64,000 nucleotides of DNA from an uncultured Bacteroides sp. (GTDB lineage: Bacteria > Bacteroidota > Bacteroidia > Bacteroidales > Bacteroidaceae): assembly GCF_963677715.1 (NCBI RefSeq), contig NZ_OY782495.1:868001-932000 (forward strand), read 5' to 3'. This document shows, piece after piece, positions 1 through 8,268 of the stretch. The translations under genes and the position numbers were made by a program. How positions within the stretch are numbered: the stretch's first letter is position 1; the number at the start of each line of letters is the position of its first letter. The notes below the pieces were generated by a model. That model did no database searches, had not been told where the DNA came from, and worked only from the letters and a program-made list of their open reading frames with translations.

Positions 1-2
1 GG

Positions 3-533
3 CTCTCCGAAGCAGGGGTTGCAAACATTCGCCGTGCGCACAAAGAGCATCCGGTTTCTGCACTCCAAAGCGAATATTCACTTTGGGAACGTAACCTTGA
101 AAATGACATTATTCCGGTTTTAGTTGAACTCGGTATCGGACTTGTACCTTTTTGTCCGCTTGGCCGCGGTTTCCTTACCGGTAATGCCAAACACGCCGAC
201 GAGCTTCCCGATGACGATTTCAGAAAACACGACCCCAGATACATGGGAGATAACTTTAATGCCAATATGAAAGCTGCGCAGGTAGTATTTGATATAGCAG
301 CCAAAAAGCAAGTGAAGCCGGGGCAAATAGCCCTTGCCTGGATTTTGCAAAAAGGCGACTTCATAGTACCCATACCCGGCACAAAGCACGTAAAATACTT
401 AGAAGAAAATGTTGCCGCCGAGTCTGTTTCTCTTAATGCCGAAGAGATAAAACTGCTTAACGAAGCTTTAGGCAAAGGGAAAATAGCGGGAAATCGTTAT
501 CCTGACTCAATCATGTCTACCATTGACCGTTGA
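3..533 (+). CDS. Aldo/keto reductase, C-terminal part (5' end outside window)
   Basis: The reading frame is open from the first codon of the window (base 3) to the stop at 533, so only about 176 C-terminal residues are present. The visible segments [18 protein letters not shown] and [13 protein letters not shown] are typical of the C-terminal half of NADPH-dependent aldo/keto reductases. PIPGTKHVKYLEEN near the end is the nucleotide-phosphate-binding region. It resembles the complete reductase at 50442-51425 in this window. The internal ATG at 243 is not the start. The physiological substrate cannot be read from the sequence. A bidirectional terminator hairpin follows. Confidence 0.9.
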   Translation, partial: LSEAGVANIRRAHKEHPVSALQSEYSLWERNLENDIIPVLVELGIGLVPFCPLGRGFLTGNAKHADELPDDDFRKHDPRYMGDNFNANMKAAQVVFDIAAKKQVKPGQIALAWILQKGDFIVPIPGTKHVKYLEENVAAESVSLNAEEIKLLNEALGKGKIAGNRYPDSIMSTIDR

Positions 534-559
534 TAGATAGTATATCTTATTCAGTCATA

Positions 560-594
560 AAAAATGAGGGTGCCTTTTTAGACATCCTCATTTT
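560..594. terminator. Bidirectional intrinsic terminator
   Basis: AAAATGAGGGTG and CATCCTCATTTT form a hairpin flanked by A-rich and T-rich sequence on either side. It lies between the convergent aldo/keto reductase (+) and flavodoxin (-) genes and can serve both. Confidence 0.7.
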
Positions 595-630
595 AGTATC
601 AGAACTTTTTCTATCAATATTAGTCTAACC

Positions 631-1149
631 TCATTTAGATGAAAATCCTTCTTTCTTTAATTGTGCCACCCAATTTGTAACTCTCTCATCCGTTTTTTCG
701 GGCTGACTATCCACGTCTATGGCCAATCCTAACAATTTACCTTCTTTCACGGCCTGCGAATGATTGAAAGTATAACCTTCGGGCGATGTTAAGCCAACAA
801 TAGCAGCTCCTGCAGTTTCAAAGGCGTCGGCCAGCAGCCCAATGCCATCTACAAAATTGTCCGGATAGTTTGCCTGATCTCCCAAGCCAAAGATGGCTAC
901 TTTTTTATCTTTCAAATCCAACGATTTCAGCTCGGGAACCATCTCATCCCAATAGCTCGGCAATTCGCCGTCAAACCACGTGGCAGTGCCCACAATCAAA
1001 TGATCGTATTTTTCAAATTCTTTTTCCCATGCATTTTCCACAGGAACCAAATCGGGCTTTGGTTCGCCAAATGCCTCTTGTATCTTTTGGGCTATGGCAG
1101 CTGTTCTTACCGTGCTTGCTCCATAAAATAATCCGATTTTTTTCATCAA
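631..1149 (-). CDS. fldA: Flavodoxin
   Basis: This 172-residue protein has the size and layout of a long-chain flavodoxin, a soluble FMN-binding electron carrier. The N-terminal IGLFYGASTVRTAAIA segment is the FMN phosphate loop, although Val-Arg replaces the usual Gly-Asn of TGNT. TATWFDGELPSYWDEM is the 50s-type loop with the FMN-stacking Trp, and GLGDQANYPDNF is the 90s-type loop with a Tyr. It is the last gene of the run lpdA-lplA-E2-E1-flavodoxin, 35 bp after the E1 gene, so it is probably co-transcribed. Its partner is not shown; pyruvate:ferredoxin/flavodoxin oxidoreductase is the usual one in anaerobes. Confidence 0.88.
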   Translation of the reverse strand: MMKKIGLFYGASTVRTAAIAQKIQEAFGEPKPDLVPVENAWEKEFEKYDHLIVGTATWFDGELPSYWDEMVPELKSLDLKDKKVAIFGLGDQANYPDNFVDGIGLLADAFETAGAAIVGLTSPEGYTFNHSQAVKEGKLLGLAIDVDSQPEKTDERVTNWVAQLKKEGFSSK

Positions 1150-1184
1150 TATATCTCTTTTGTAAAGTTAATATTCCGTTTCCA

Positions 1185-3218
1185 TCAATAAGCTAAAAGC
1201 TCTTTTGCAGCCTGATAAATGCGTTCTTCGTTGGGAAGAATGGCTTGTTCAAGAACAGGATGAAAACCCACAGGCGTATAAGTGGAGCCCACCCGCTGCA
1301 CGGGAGCATCCAGATAGCGGAATAACTCCGTTCCTATCATAGCGGCTATTTCCGCTCCAAAGCCCGAAAAGACTTTGTCTTCATGCACTATCAGCACCTT
1401 GCTTGTTTTCTTTACCGATTCAAAAATAGCTTCTTTATCAAGCGGAATAAGCGAACGAAGGTCGATAACTTCCACCTCCCCTATGTGCTCATCGGCCAAT
1501 CGGCTGGCAGCCTTCAAGCAGAGATGCGTAGTGTTTCCGTAAGTGATAACAGTGAGGTCATCTCCCGTTTTACGAATTCTGGCCTTGCCGAAAGGAACCT
1601 CAAAATCATCGGGAATAACGCTTGCCGCCTCCACGGCATTATACATTGCTTTGGGTTCTAAGAACAATGTGAAGCCTTTCGAACGTATGGATGTTCGCAA
1701 CAATCCTGCCGCATCATCGGCAAAAGACGGATAAACGATTCTCGCTCCGGGCAGAGTACTTAAAGCACCCTCCAGGTTTTGCGAGTGATACAATCCGCCG
1801 CCAATGTATCCGCCGGAGGAAAGCCGCAGAGTGATGTTCGGGGTAAACTTCCCGTTGCTTCGCCAATACTCGTGCGTACACTCCACATATTGCTCAATGG
1901 CAGGCCAAAAGTAGTCGGCAAACTCGGCACCTTCAATCACCAAATGAATTTTCGGATCGAAGCGACTCATTCCGTTGGCAGTTCCCACAATATAATCTTC
2001 GGCAATAGGAGCATTAAATACCCGCCCAATGCCAAATTCCTGCTGCATACCTTTAGTTACATTGAATACCCCGCCTTTGTCCTTATTAGCCACATCCTGT
2101 CCCCACAAAAAAGTATCGGGATTGTGACGGAACTCGCTCTTTAACGTTTCGTTAAGAGCTGCTACAAGCATTTTCTTCTCTCCCTGTTCGCTATGCGTAC
2201 CATCCTTATATTTCTCAGGTTGATAAGGCTCGGCCATAACAAAATCGAATATAGTTTTCGGATCGGGATCCGGCGCAGCAATGGCCTTTTTATTGGCAAC
2301 GCTCAACTCTTTCTTCACCGCTGCTTCAATTTGAACCAACTCTTCTTCCGTAAAACGTTTGTACTGAAGAAGCATCCGGCGAAACTTATGCAAAGGATCG
2401 GCCGCTTTTACATATGCCAATTCATACGCATCCCTATACAGCGCATGATTATCTGAATTTGAATGCGACCCGATGCGCACACAATTGGCATGCACTATAA
2501 CAGGGCAATGTGTTTCAATGGCATACTCCCTGGCGGCAGTCATGGCATTCATAGAGTCGAAAACGTCTTTGCCGTTGCAATAAATAATTTTAATATTTTT
2601 GAATCCCGAAAAGTTTTGAGCCACTTTGCGATTAGCCGTCTGGTCTTTTTTGGGAACCGAAATGCCGTATCCATTGTCCTGAATAACAAATATTACAGGC
2701 AACTTCTCCGTACATGCGCCGTTAATGGCCTCGTACACATAACCTTCGGAAGTAGTGGCTTCGCCCTGACAAGAGATGGCCACTCCTTTGTGCTTGTAAT
2801 ACACCATGGCACGTGCCACGCCAACGGCATGCAAATCTTGCGTACCAACTGCCGAAGAAACATTTTCGATGTGCCATTCTTGTTTAGAGAAGTGGTTTGA
2901 CATGTGTCGGCCTCCGCTAGTGAGGTCGGTTGCTTTGGAAATACCGTTCAGGATCAGTTCCTCCGGCGTCATACCGGCCGACAGAACGGTTAGCATATCC
3001 CGATAATAGGGAAACAGGAAATCTTCCCCTTTTGTAAAAGCCTGTCCAATAGCCAGTTGTATGCCGTCATGCCCCGCATAAGGAGCATGATAGGACCACC
3101 CAAGAGATTGTAGCTGATACATAGGAGCTTTTTCGTCCATAGCCCGCCCGAGAGTAAGTAAATGGTACCACTTTTTCAGCAATTCTTTATCCGTATTTTT
3201 TATGTCAAATGTTTTCAT
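1185..3218 (-). CDS. 2-oxoacid dehydrogenase E1, alpha/beta fusion
   Basis: This 677-residue protein joins an E1 alpha-like half (about residues 1-320) and a transketolase-like E1 beta half (about 345-677). It would carry out thiamine-diphosphate-dependent decarboxylation of a 2-oxoacid and reductive acylation of E2 lipoyl groups. The alpha half has the ThDP/Mg segment beginning GEATTSEG and ending IQDNGYGIS, as in branched-chain E1 proteins, where the first motif departs from plain GDG. The beta half has EGAEFADYFWPAIEQ and ends with the domain carrying DLRSLIPLD and HEDKVFSGFGAE. Fused E1s of this kind are usually annotated as branched-chain 2-oxoacid dehydrogenase, but the substrate is not certain. 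It lies 20 bp after E2 and upstream of flavodoxin in one operon. Confidence 0.88.
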   Translation of the reverse strand: MKTFDIKNTDKELLKKWYHLLTLGRAMDEKAPMYQLQSLGWSYHAPYAGHDGIQLAIGQAFTKGEDFLFPYYRDMLTVLSAGMTPEELILNGISKATDLTSGGRHMSNHFSKQEWHIENVSSAVGTQDLHAVGVARAMVYYKHKGVAISCQGEATTSEGYVYEAINGACTEKLPVIFVIQDNGYGISVPKKDQTANRKVAQNFSGFKNIKIIYCNGKDVFDSMNAMTAAREYAIETHCPVIVHANCVRIGSHSNSDNHALYRDAYELAYVKAADPLHKFRRMLLQYKRFTEEELVQIEAAVKKELSVANKKAIAAPDPDPKTIFDFVMAEPYQPEKYKDGTHSEQGEKKMLVAALNETLKSEFRHNPDTFLWGQDVANKDKGGVFNVTKGMQQEFGIGRVFNAPIAEDYIVGTANGMSRFDPKIHLVIEGAEFADYFWPAIEQYVECTHEYWRSNGKFTPNITLRLSSGGYIGGGLYHSQNLEGALSTLPGARIVYPSFADDAAGLLRTSIRSKGFTLFLEPKAMYNAVEAASVIPDDFEVPFGKARIRKTGDDLTVITYGNTTHLCLKAASRLADEHIGEVEVIDLRSLIPLDKEAIFESVKKTSKVLIVHEDKVFSGFGAEIAAMIGTELFRYLDAPVQRVGSTYTPVGFHPVLEQAILPNEERIYQAAKELLAY

Positions 3219-3238
3219 GTTTTTTTTAGTTTTTGCAT

Positions 3239-4639
3239 TTATTTATCCCATTGTTCCAGATACTCGGCGATGCGGTATAAGAATTTTCCGCCCAATGTAC
3301 CATCAATAATACGATGATCGTAAGATAATGATAAGTACATCTTGTGCCTGATAGCAATCACATCTCCTTCCGGAGTTTCGATAACAGCCGGTTTTTTCTC
3401 AATAAAGCCCACACCCAGAATGGCAACCTGCGGTTGGTTAATAATAGGCATACCCATTATATTCTTAAACGTACCGAAGTTGGTAATGGTAAACGTACCG
3501 TCTTGCACATCATTCACTTTAAGCTTGTTGGCACGTGCCAGGTTGGCCAGCGAATCAATGGACACCGCCAAACCTTTGGTGTTCAGCCTATCGGCATCGT
3601 GAATAACGGGAACAACCAGGTTTCCGTCGTCGAGCGCAACGGCTATACCTACATTGATATGCTTCTTAAAGATCATTTTATAACCGTCTACCGAAGCATT
3701 TACCTGAGGATATTCTATCAAGGCTCTGGCCACCGCCTCTGTAATGGCCGGCAAGTAAGTAAGGTTTACGCCCTCTTGCTTACGGAATTCATCTTTAACG
3801 CGTTTACGCCAGTTCACCAGCTTGGTCACATCTACTTCGATAACGCTGGTTACGTGTGGCGATGTTCTCTTAGACATCACCATGTGGTCGGCAATGATAC
3901 GTCTCACAGGATCCATCTCGATAATGCGATCTTCGCCTGATAATACGGGAGCGGCAGTAGCGTGCGAAGCTTTGCCTTGTTCGGTAGGGCTTGTCGGTGC
4001 AACAGCTGCACTTGCCGGTTTTGGTGCCGACGCGGTTGCTGCGGATTGTTGACTTGCAGCAGCAGGTTTTGTGGCGCCACTCTTTTTCTGTTCGATGTAT
4101 TTCTGAATATCTTTTTTGCTTAATCGTCCCAGATAGCCGGTTCCCTGAACACTATCCAGCTCTTCGGCCGAAATTTGTGCCTGATTGGCCAATTGGAGGA
4201 CAATGGGAGAATACCATCTGGCTTCTTCTTCCTTTTGCGCCGCCGGTTTAGCAGAGACCGGAGCAGCTGCCTGTGTCGACGTTTCTGATTTTGTAGCAGG
4301 TGCCGTTTCCGCTACTTTAGGTGCTTCTGCTTGTGGGGCTTCTGCTTGTGGCGTTTTTTCCGTATCGGAACTTTCGGTAGCTTCTTCCGCTCCATCCTCG
4401 TCCGTTTGAACAATTGCTACGGTGACTCCCACCGGAACAGTATCGCCTTCGTTAAATAGTATTTCAAGAATCTTACCTTCTACCGGAGAAGGTATCTCGG
4501 CATTTACTTTTGCTGTGGTGACCTCGAACAAAATCTGGTCTTCCTCAATAACATCACCTACTTTGACCGACCACGATATGATGGTTCCTTCAGTGATGCT
4601 TTCGCCTAATTTAGGCATCTTAACTTCAAATTTGGACAT
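3239..4639 (-). CDS. Dihydrolipoamide acyltransferase E2
   Basis: This 466-residue protein is the core acyltransferase of a 2-oxoacid dehydrogenase complex. Domains in order are an N-terminal lipoyl domain (residues 1-80, lipoyl lysine K44 in TTAKVNAE), an Ala/Pro/Glu-rich linker, a peripheral subunit-binding domain (about 143-185, containing GTGYLGRLSKKDI), a second Ala/Pro linker, and the catalytic domain (about 235-466). The active-site motif SYDHRIIDG lies near the C terminus. There is only one lipoyl domain, as in branched-chain and many Gram-positive-type E2s. It starts 5 bp after lplA and is followed 20 bp later by E1, a clear operon. Confidence 0.93.
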   Translation of the reverse strand: MSKFEVKMPKLGESITEGTIISWSVKVGDVIEEDQILFEVTTAKVNAEIPSPVEGKILEILFNEGDTVPVGVTVAIVQTDEDGAEEATESSDTEKTPQAEAPQAEAPKVAETAPATKSETSTQAAAPVSAKPAAQKEEEARWYSPIVLQLANQAQISAEELDSVQGTGYLGRLSKKDIQKYIEQKKSGATKPAAASQQSAATASAPKPASAAVAPTSPTEQGKASHATAAPVLSGEDRIIEMDPVRRIIADHMVMSKRTSPHVTSVIEVDVTKLVNWRKRVKDEFRKQEGVNLTYLPAITEAVARALIEYPQVNASVDGYKMIFKKHINVGIAVALDDGNLVVPVIHDADRLNTKGLAVSIDSLANLARANKLKVNDVQDGTFTITNFGTFKNIMGMPIINQPQVAILGVGFIEKKPAVIETPEGDVIAIRHKMYLSLSYDHRIIDGTLGGKFLYRIAEYLEQWDK

Positions 4640-4644
4640 AATTA

Positions 4645-5418
4645 TTATGTTTTAAAATTAACTGAATATGTGTTGGTCGGGCGAGACTGCCATAAGTTCC
4701 AATTTGGAGTGCTGTATTTTTCCTCTCTTAAGCGGGCAATTTCCATTCTCTCTTTCTCACTGAAAGTATAGAGCCGATTACTTGCTTCCCGATCTAAAAA
4801 ATTCTTTATTAGTAATTGTTTAAAATCACTGATTTGCATAGATTGTGCCATATGCCGACGGATATTGGTTACCTGACTCTTTACTGACTTTACATAGCTT
4901 TTTCTTTTCGTTTCAGGAATGTGGCTCAGCGCATTCAAGTCGCCCTCTAAAACGGAGGTAAGCATGGTTAAATTGGTAGAAAATAAGAGTGAAGCATGAA
5001 ACAAAATTCTGCCGCCAAAAATAGACTGTGCACTTCCCGATATTTTCAAGCCATCCACAGTCAGTCCGCGCCGTTCGTCCACCTTAGCCTCTATTCCCAA
5101 TGTGCTTAGAAAATCAATCATCAGAGTCGAAAATTTACCAAAATCAGGTTCTTTACTGTTCTCAATAAAAGTGAGGTTCACATTGCCCAAGTCATCATAC
5201 ACAGCACCACCACCCGAACTACGTCGTGCAATTTTTATTTCATGCTTTTCAGCCAGAGCAAGGTTTACTTCGGCTTGTACATCCTGATGTCTTCCTATAA
5301 TGACAGAAGGTTCACTTTGCCACACCATGAAAACATCCTCCGTAAAATGCTTTAGCATAAATTCCTCTGCTGCCAGATTAAAGTATGGATCGGTTATTGT
5401 GCTATTAATGCAAATCAT
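4645..5418 (-). CDS. lplA: Lipoate-protein ligase A (single-domain form)
   Basis: This 257-residue protein is a biotin/lipoate ligase-fold enzyme that activates lipoate with ATP and attaches it to E2 lipoyl domains. The signature RRSSGGGAVYDDLGNVN and the lysine-containing LKISGSAQ, where LplA carries its catalytic lysine, are both present. It is shorter than E. coli LplA (337 residues) and lacks most of the C-terminal accessory domain, a size common in Bacteroidetes. It lies between lpdA (12 bp gap) and E2 (5 bp gap), so ligase and target are co-produced. A lipoyltransferase role cannot be excluded. Confidence 0.88.
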   Translation of the reverse strand: MICINSTITDPYFNLAAEEFMLKHFTEDVFMVWQSEPSVIIGRHQDVQAEVNLALAEKHEIKIARRSSGGGAVYDDLGNVNLTFIENSKEPDFGKFSTLMIDFLSTLGIEAKVDERRGLTVDGLKISGSAQSIFGGRILFHASLLFSTNLTMLTSVLEGDLNALSHIPETKRKSYVKSVKSQVTNIRRHMAQSMQISDFKQLLIKNFLDREASNRLYTFSEKERMEIARLREEKYSTPNWNLWQSRPTNTYSVNFKT

Positions 5419-5430
5419 AAAATGCGTTCG

Positions 5431-6780
5431 TCAAATAGATAAACTTTCGTGTATAATCTCTCCCACCGTTGGATGCGGAAAAACAATCCGCTTAAAGTCT
5501 TCGACTGTAAATTTCTTCTCAATGGCAATGCCTGCCGTAACGATGAGTTCAGATGCAGGATTGCCCACAATGTGGCACCCTACGATGTAATCCGATTCAT
5601 CTACAATCAGTTTGCAGAAACCATTGCCTATTTCATTTTCGGCCACAAAACGTCCGGAATAAGCCATAGGCAGTTTCATTACACTATAGTTTAGTCCGCC
5701 GGCCTTCATTTCTTCTTCTGTTTTTCCAACTCCCGCCATTTCGGGGTTTGTGTAAACCACTCCCGGAATAGCATCGTAACTCATACGATCATCCACCCCA
5801 ATGATGTGATTGATAGCCACATCTCCTTCGCGAATGGCTGTGTGAGCAAGCATGGATACTCCGGTGATATCTCCCGCAGCATATACATTCGGGTGAGAAG
5901 TCTGCATATATTCATTCACCTTCACCCCACGGCCCTGAAGTTCCAAATTCAGTTTATCCGCACCTATCGTGTTTATAACCGGCTTTCGCCCCACACTGAC
6001 AAGTATTTTTTCAGCTTCAATCTGCTGCGTTTTTCCTCCTTTTTCAATAATCACCTGATGATCGTTTACCTCTGTCACTTTCGCTTCAAGATAAAAAGAG
6101 ACCCCTTTCTTGGCATAATCCGCCCGCAACATAGCCGACGATTCTTTGTCCATCACACCTAATATTTCAGGCATCATCTCTATAACACTGACTTTTACAC
6201 CAATGCTGTTAAAGAACGAAGCAAACTCCATTCCGATAACTCCGCCACCAATAATTGCGAGAGATTTAGGTACCGTTTTATTGTCTAATGCCTCGCTGGA
6301 AGTCCAGAAATCGACATCCGAAAGTCCTTTTATCGGTGGAATAACCGTTTCCGAACCGGCACAGAGCAGCAAGTATTTCACCTCATACCGCTCACCGTTA
6401 GCAGAAAGAATTATATTTCCGTCTTCTTCTCCCAAAATAGAAGCTTCACTATCTATAATAGTAGCGCCAACCGAAGTGAGCTTCATCTTCACACCCATGG
6501 TCAATTTCTTTACTGTTTTGTTCTTGCGGGCAATAATCTTATCCAGATCAAACGTGGGAGAACCTTCAACAGAAATTCCGTATTTTGCCGAACCTTTGGC
6601 ATTATCCAATAATTTAGCCGAGTAAAGCAAAGTTTTAGAGGGTATACAGCCTTCATTCAGGCAAACGCCTCCAACTTCTTTCTTCTCAAAAAGAACTGTT
6701 TTCAGGCCGCCGGCCGCAGCTCTTTCGCCTGCATTATATCCTGCAGGGCCTCCGCCTATAATTCCTATATCATATTTCAT
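5431..6780 (-). CDS. lpdA: Dihydrolipoyl dehydrogenase E3
   Basis: This 449-residue FAD disulfide oxidoreductase re-oxidises the dihydrolipoyl group of E2 and reduces NAD+. It shows the N-terminal FAD motif GGGPAGYNAGERAA, the redox-active CLNEGCIPSK disulfide, the NAD motif GGGVIGMEFA, the second FAD motif AAGDITG, and the C-terminal dimer-interface HPTVGEIIHES that supplies the active-site His. Length matches the family. It is the first gene of the leftward operon lpdA-lplA-E2-E1-flavodoxin, which places E3, E2, E1 and the lipoylating enzyme under one promoter. The upstream region 6843-6981 can fold extensively. Confidence 0.94.
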   Translation of the reverse strand: MKYDIGIIGGGPAGYNAGERAAAGGLKTVLFEKKEVGGVCLNEGCIPSKTLLYSAKLLDNAKGSAKYGISVEGSPTFDLDKIIARKNKTVKKLTMGVKMKLTSVGATIIDSEASILGEEDGNIILSANGERYEVKYLLLCAGSETVIPPIKGLSDVDFWTSSEALDNKTVPKSLAIIGGGVIGMEFASFFNSIGVKVSVIEMMPEILGVMDKESSAMLRADYAKKGVSFYLEAKVTEVNDHQVIIEKGGKTQQIEAEKILVSVGRKPVINTIGADKLNLELQGRGVKVNEYMQTSHPNVYAAGDITGVSMLAHTAIREGDVAINHIIGVDDRMSYDAIPGVVYTNPEMAGVGKTEEEMKAGGLNYSVMKLPMAYSGRFVAENEIGNGFCKLIVDESDYIVGCHIVGNPASELIVTAGIAIEKKFTVEDFKRIVFPHPTVGEIIHESLSI

Positions 6781-6842
6781 AACGTTAATATATTATTTAA
6801 AGATTGTAATAATTTAATATTAAAATAATAAGCAACGAGTCT

Positions 6843-6981
6843 CATCTGTAAAGATTGGTGCTTTTAAATAAACAATTAAATGACCTATAAAGTTGCCAAC
6901 CATACATTTATCTGCCCTGTGTAATTAACACCGGGTAAAGCTGCTCACGCGGCTACAGATGGGTCAATCATTAAAAAGCAC
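6843..6981 (-). other. Candidate structured RNA in the lpdA upstream region
   Basis: The 321-base gap between lpdA and the divergent DUF3089 gene contains nested inverted repeats. These are GTGCTTTT (6858-6865) with AAAAGCAC (6974-6981), TGACC (6881-6885) with GGTCA (6962-6966), ATCTG (6910-6914) with CAGAT (6956-6960), and a local hairpin CCC-GTGT/ACAC-GGG (6915-6935). CATCTGTA (6843-6850) is also perfectly complementary to TACAGATG (6954-6961), which competes with the ATCTG/CAGAT pairing. This gives two mutually exclusive folds, as in a riboswitch or attenuator. It matches no riboswitch consensus I recognise. The minus-strand orientation is inferred from lpdA lying downstream; no clear minus-strand promoter was seen. 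Confidence 0.4.
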
Positions 6982-7062
6982 TCCTCGCTTCGTGTTCGTG
7001 CACAAAATAACAAACATGTATAAATCAACAAGTTAGTACTTATTTTGTTTTATTCTAAATTG

Positions 7063-7070
7063 TATCTTTG
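7063..7070 (+). promoter_or_regulatory. Bacteroides -7 box for the DUF3089 gene
   Basis: TATCTTTG matches the Bacteroides -7 consensus TAnnTTTG. It lies 31 bp before the ATG at 7102, giving a leader of about 25 bases and supporting that start. Confidence 0.6.
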
Positions 7071-7101
7071 CATAGAATAACCAAAAAAAAGAAAAACAAG
7101 G

Positions 7102-8175
7102 ATGAATAGACCAATATATAAACAAAAAAAACAATTTATTCTAAACCGCGTGGGGCATATGTTAAATAGAGACGCAGCACCCTGCACCGGCCCGGCACCC
7201 GATTATAGCAGTCCGTTTTATTGGGCGGCCTCTCCCGATAAGCATGATGCTTCGGACAGCATACCGTCGTCTCTGAAAGAGGAGGTGAGAAACCAAACGG
7301 CCGATGTGTTCTATTTGTACCCCACCACTTTTCTGAGCGGTATAAATCCATTGACCATGCTGAGTGATGTGAGTAATAAGCGCCAAGTGGTTGAATCAAT
7401 GCGAACTGCTCCGTGGAATGCCGACCTGAGCGACACGGTGTTGAATCATCTGACGGACTTGCGTGCCGTGCTTAACCAGGCCACAGCTTTTAATGCTACC
7501 TGCCGTGTTTTTGCTCCGCGCTACAGGCAGGCGCATATCAAAACTTTCTTCGCTCAAGCCTCCGAGCCTTCCCAGCGGGCACTCAATCTGGCCTATAACG
7601 ATATAAAAGAAGCTTTTGAGTATTACCTCGAGCATTATAATCAGGGCAGACCTATCGTGATTGCTTCGCACAGTCAGGGTAGCCTGCATGCCATGCGGTT
7701 GCTGCACGATTATTTTGATGGCAAACCTCTGCAAAAACAGTTGGTTTGCGCATACATAGTGGGGTATTATTTGCCCGCTGGTGCATTCAGCCATATTCCT
7801 TTTGGGGAAACGCCCGATGCTATAGGGTGCTTTGTCGGCTGGTGTAGTTATCTGGAAGGCGAACTGCCGTCATTGTCGAAGGAGGATGAGAACTCGCTTT
7901 GCGTGAACCCGTTGACGTGGACTACCTCCACACAAGAAGTTCCCAAAGAAAAAAATGCGGGGATGCTTCTGAGTTTAAACAAATTACTCCCGCACGAGGT
8001 TGGCGCAAGAATTGAGCCTACATCAAAAGTGCTTTGGGTCTCTTTATCGGAGCTGTCTTCCAAAGTACTGAAGCAGATAACGAACCTGCATGCCTTCGAT
8101 TATAACCTCTTCTGGATGGATATCCGCGAAAATGTGCGTTTAAGGGTGGATGCTTATTATAAGAACAGAGAGTGA
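7102..8175 (+). CDS. DUF3089 alpha/beta-hydrolase-fold protein
   Basis: This 357-residue protein resembles DUF3089 proteins, which have an alpha/beta hydrolase (lipase/esterase-like) fold. ADVFYLYPTTFLSG is the family's early conserved strand, and IASHSQGS carries the presumed nucleophile Ser191. A downstream HAFDYNLFWMDIRENV supplies candidate acid and base residues. No convincing signal peptide is seen; the N terminus is basic and polar. The ATG at 7102 is supported by a well-placed -7 box, although the Met at 7159 is an alternative start. The substrate is unknown. It is transcribed divergently from lpdA and appears monocistronic. Confidence 0.75.
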   Translation: MNRPIYKQKKQFILNRVGHMLNRDAAPCTGPAPDYSSPFYWAASPDKHDASDSIPSSLKEEVRNQTADVFYLYPTTFLSGINPLTMLSDVSNKRQVVESMRTAPWNADLSDTVLNHLTDLRAVLNQATAFNATCRVFAPRYRQAHIKTFFAQASEPSQRALNLAYNDIKEAFEYYLEHYNQGRPIVIASHSQGSLHAMRLLHDYFDGKPLQKQLVCAYIVGYYLPAGAFSHIPFGETPDAIGCFVGWCSYLEGELPSLSKEDENSLCVNPLTWTTSTQEVPKEKNAGMLLSLNKLLPHEVGARIEPTSKVLWVSLSELSSKVLKQITNLHAFDYNLFWMDIRENVRLRVDAYYKNRE

Positions 8176-8210
8176 AAGATGTTTTTCTTAATGAATAGAT
8201 GCACTGAAAG

Positions 8211-8231
8211 AGTCTCTAAATTCAAGAGACT
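8211..8231. terminator. Hairpin between convergent genes (possible terminator)
   Basis: AGTCTCT and AGAGACT form a perfect 7-bp stem with a 7-base loop between the 3' ends of the DUF3089 and outer-membrane protein genes. It has no adjoining T tract, so terminator function is uncertain. Confidence 0.3.
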
Positions 8232-8268
8232 ACACAGCGACACCTCTTTTAAACCTGTTATTCCAAGT

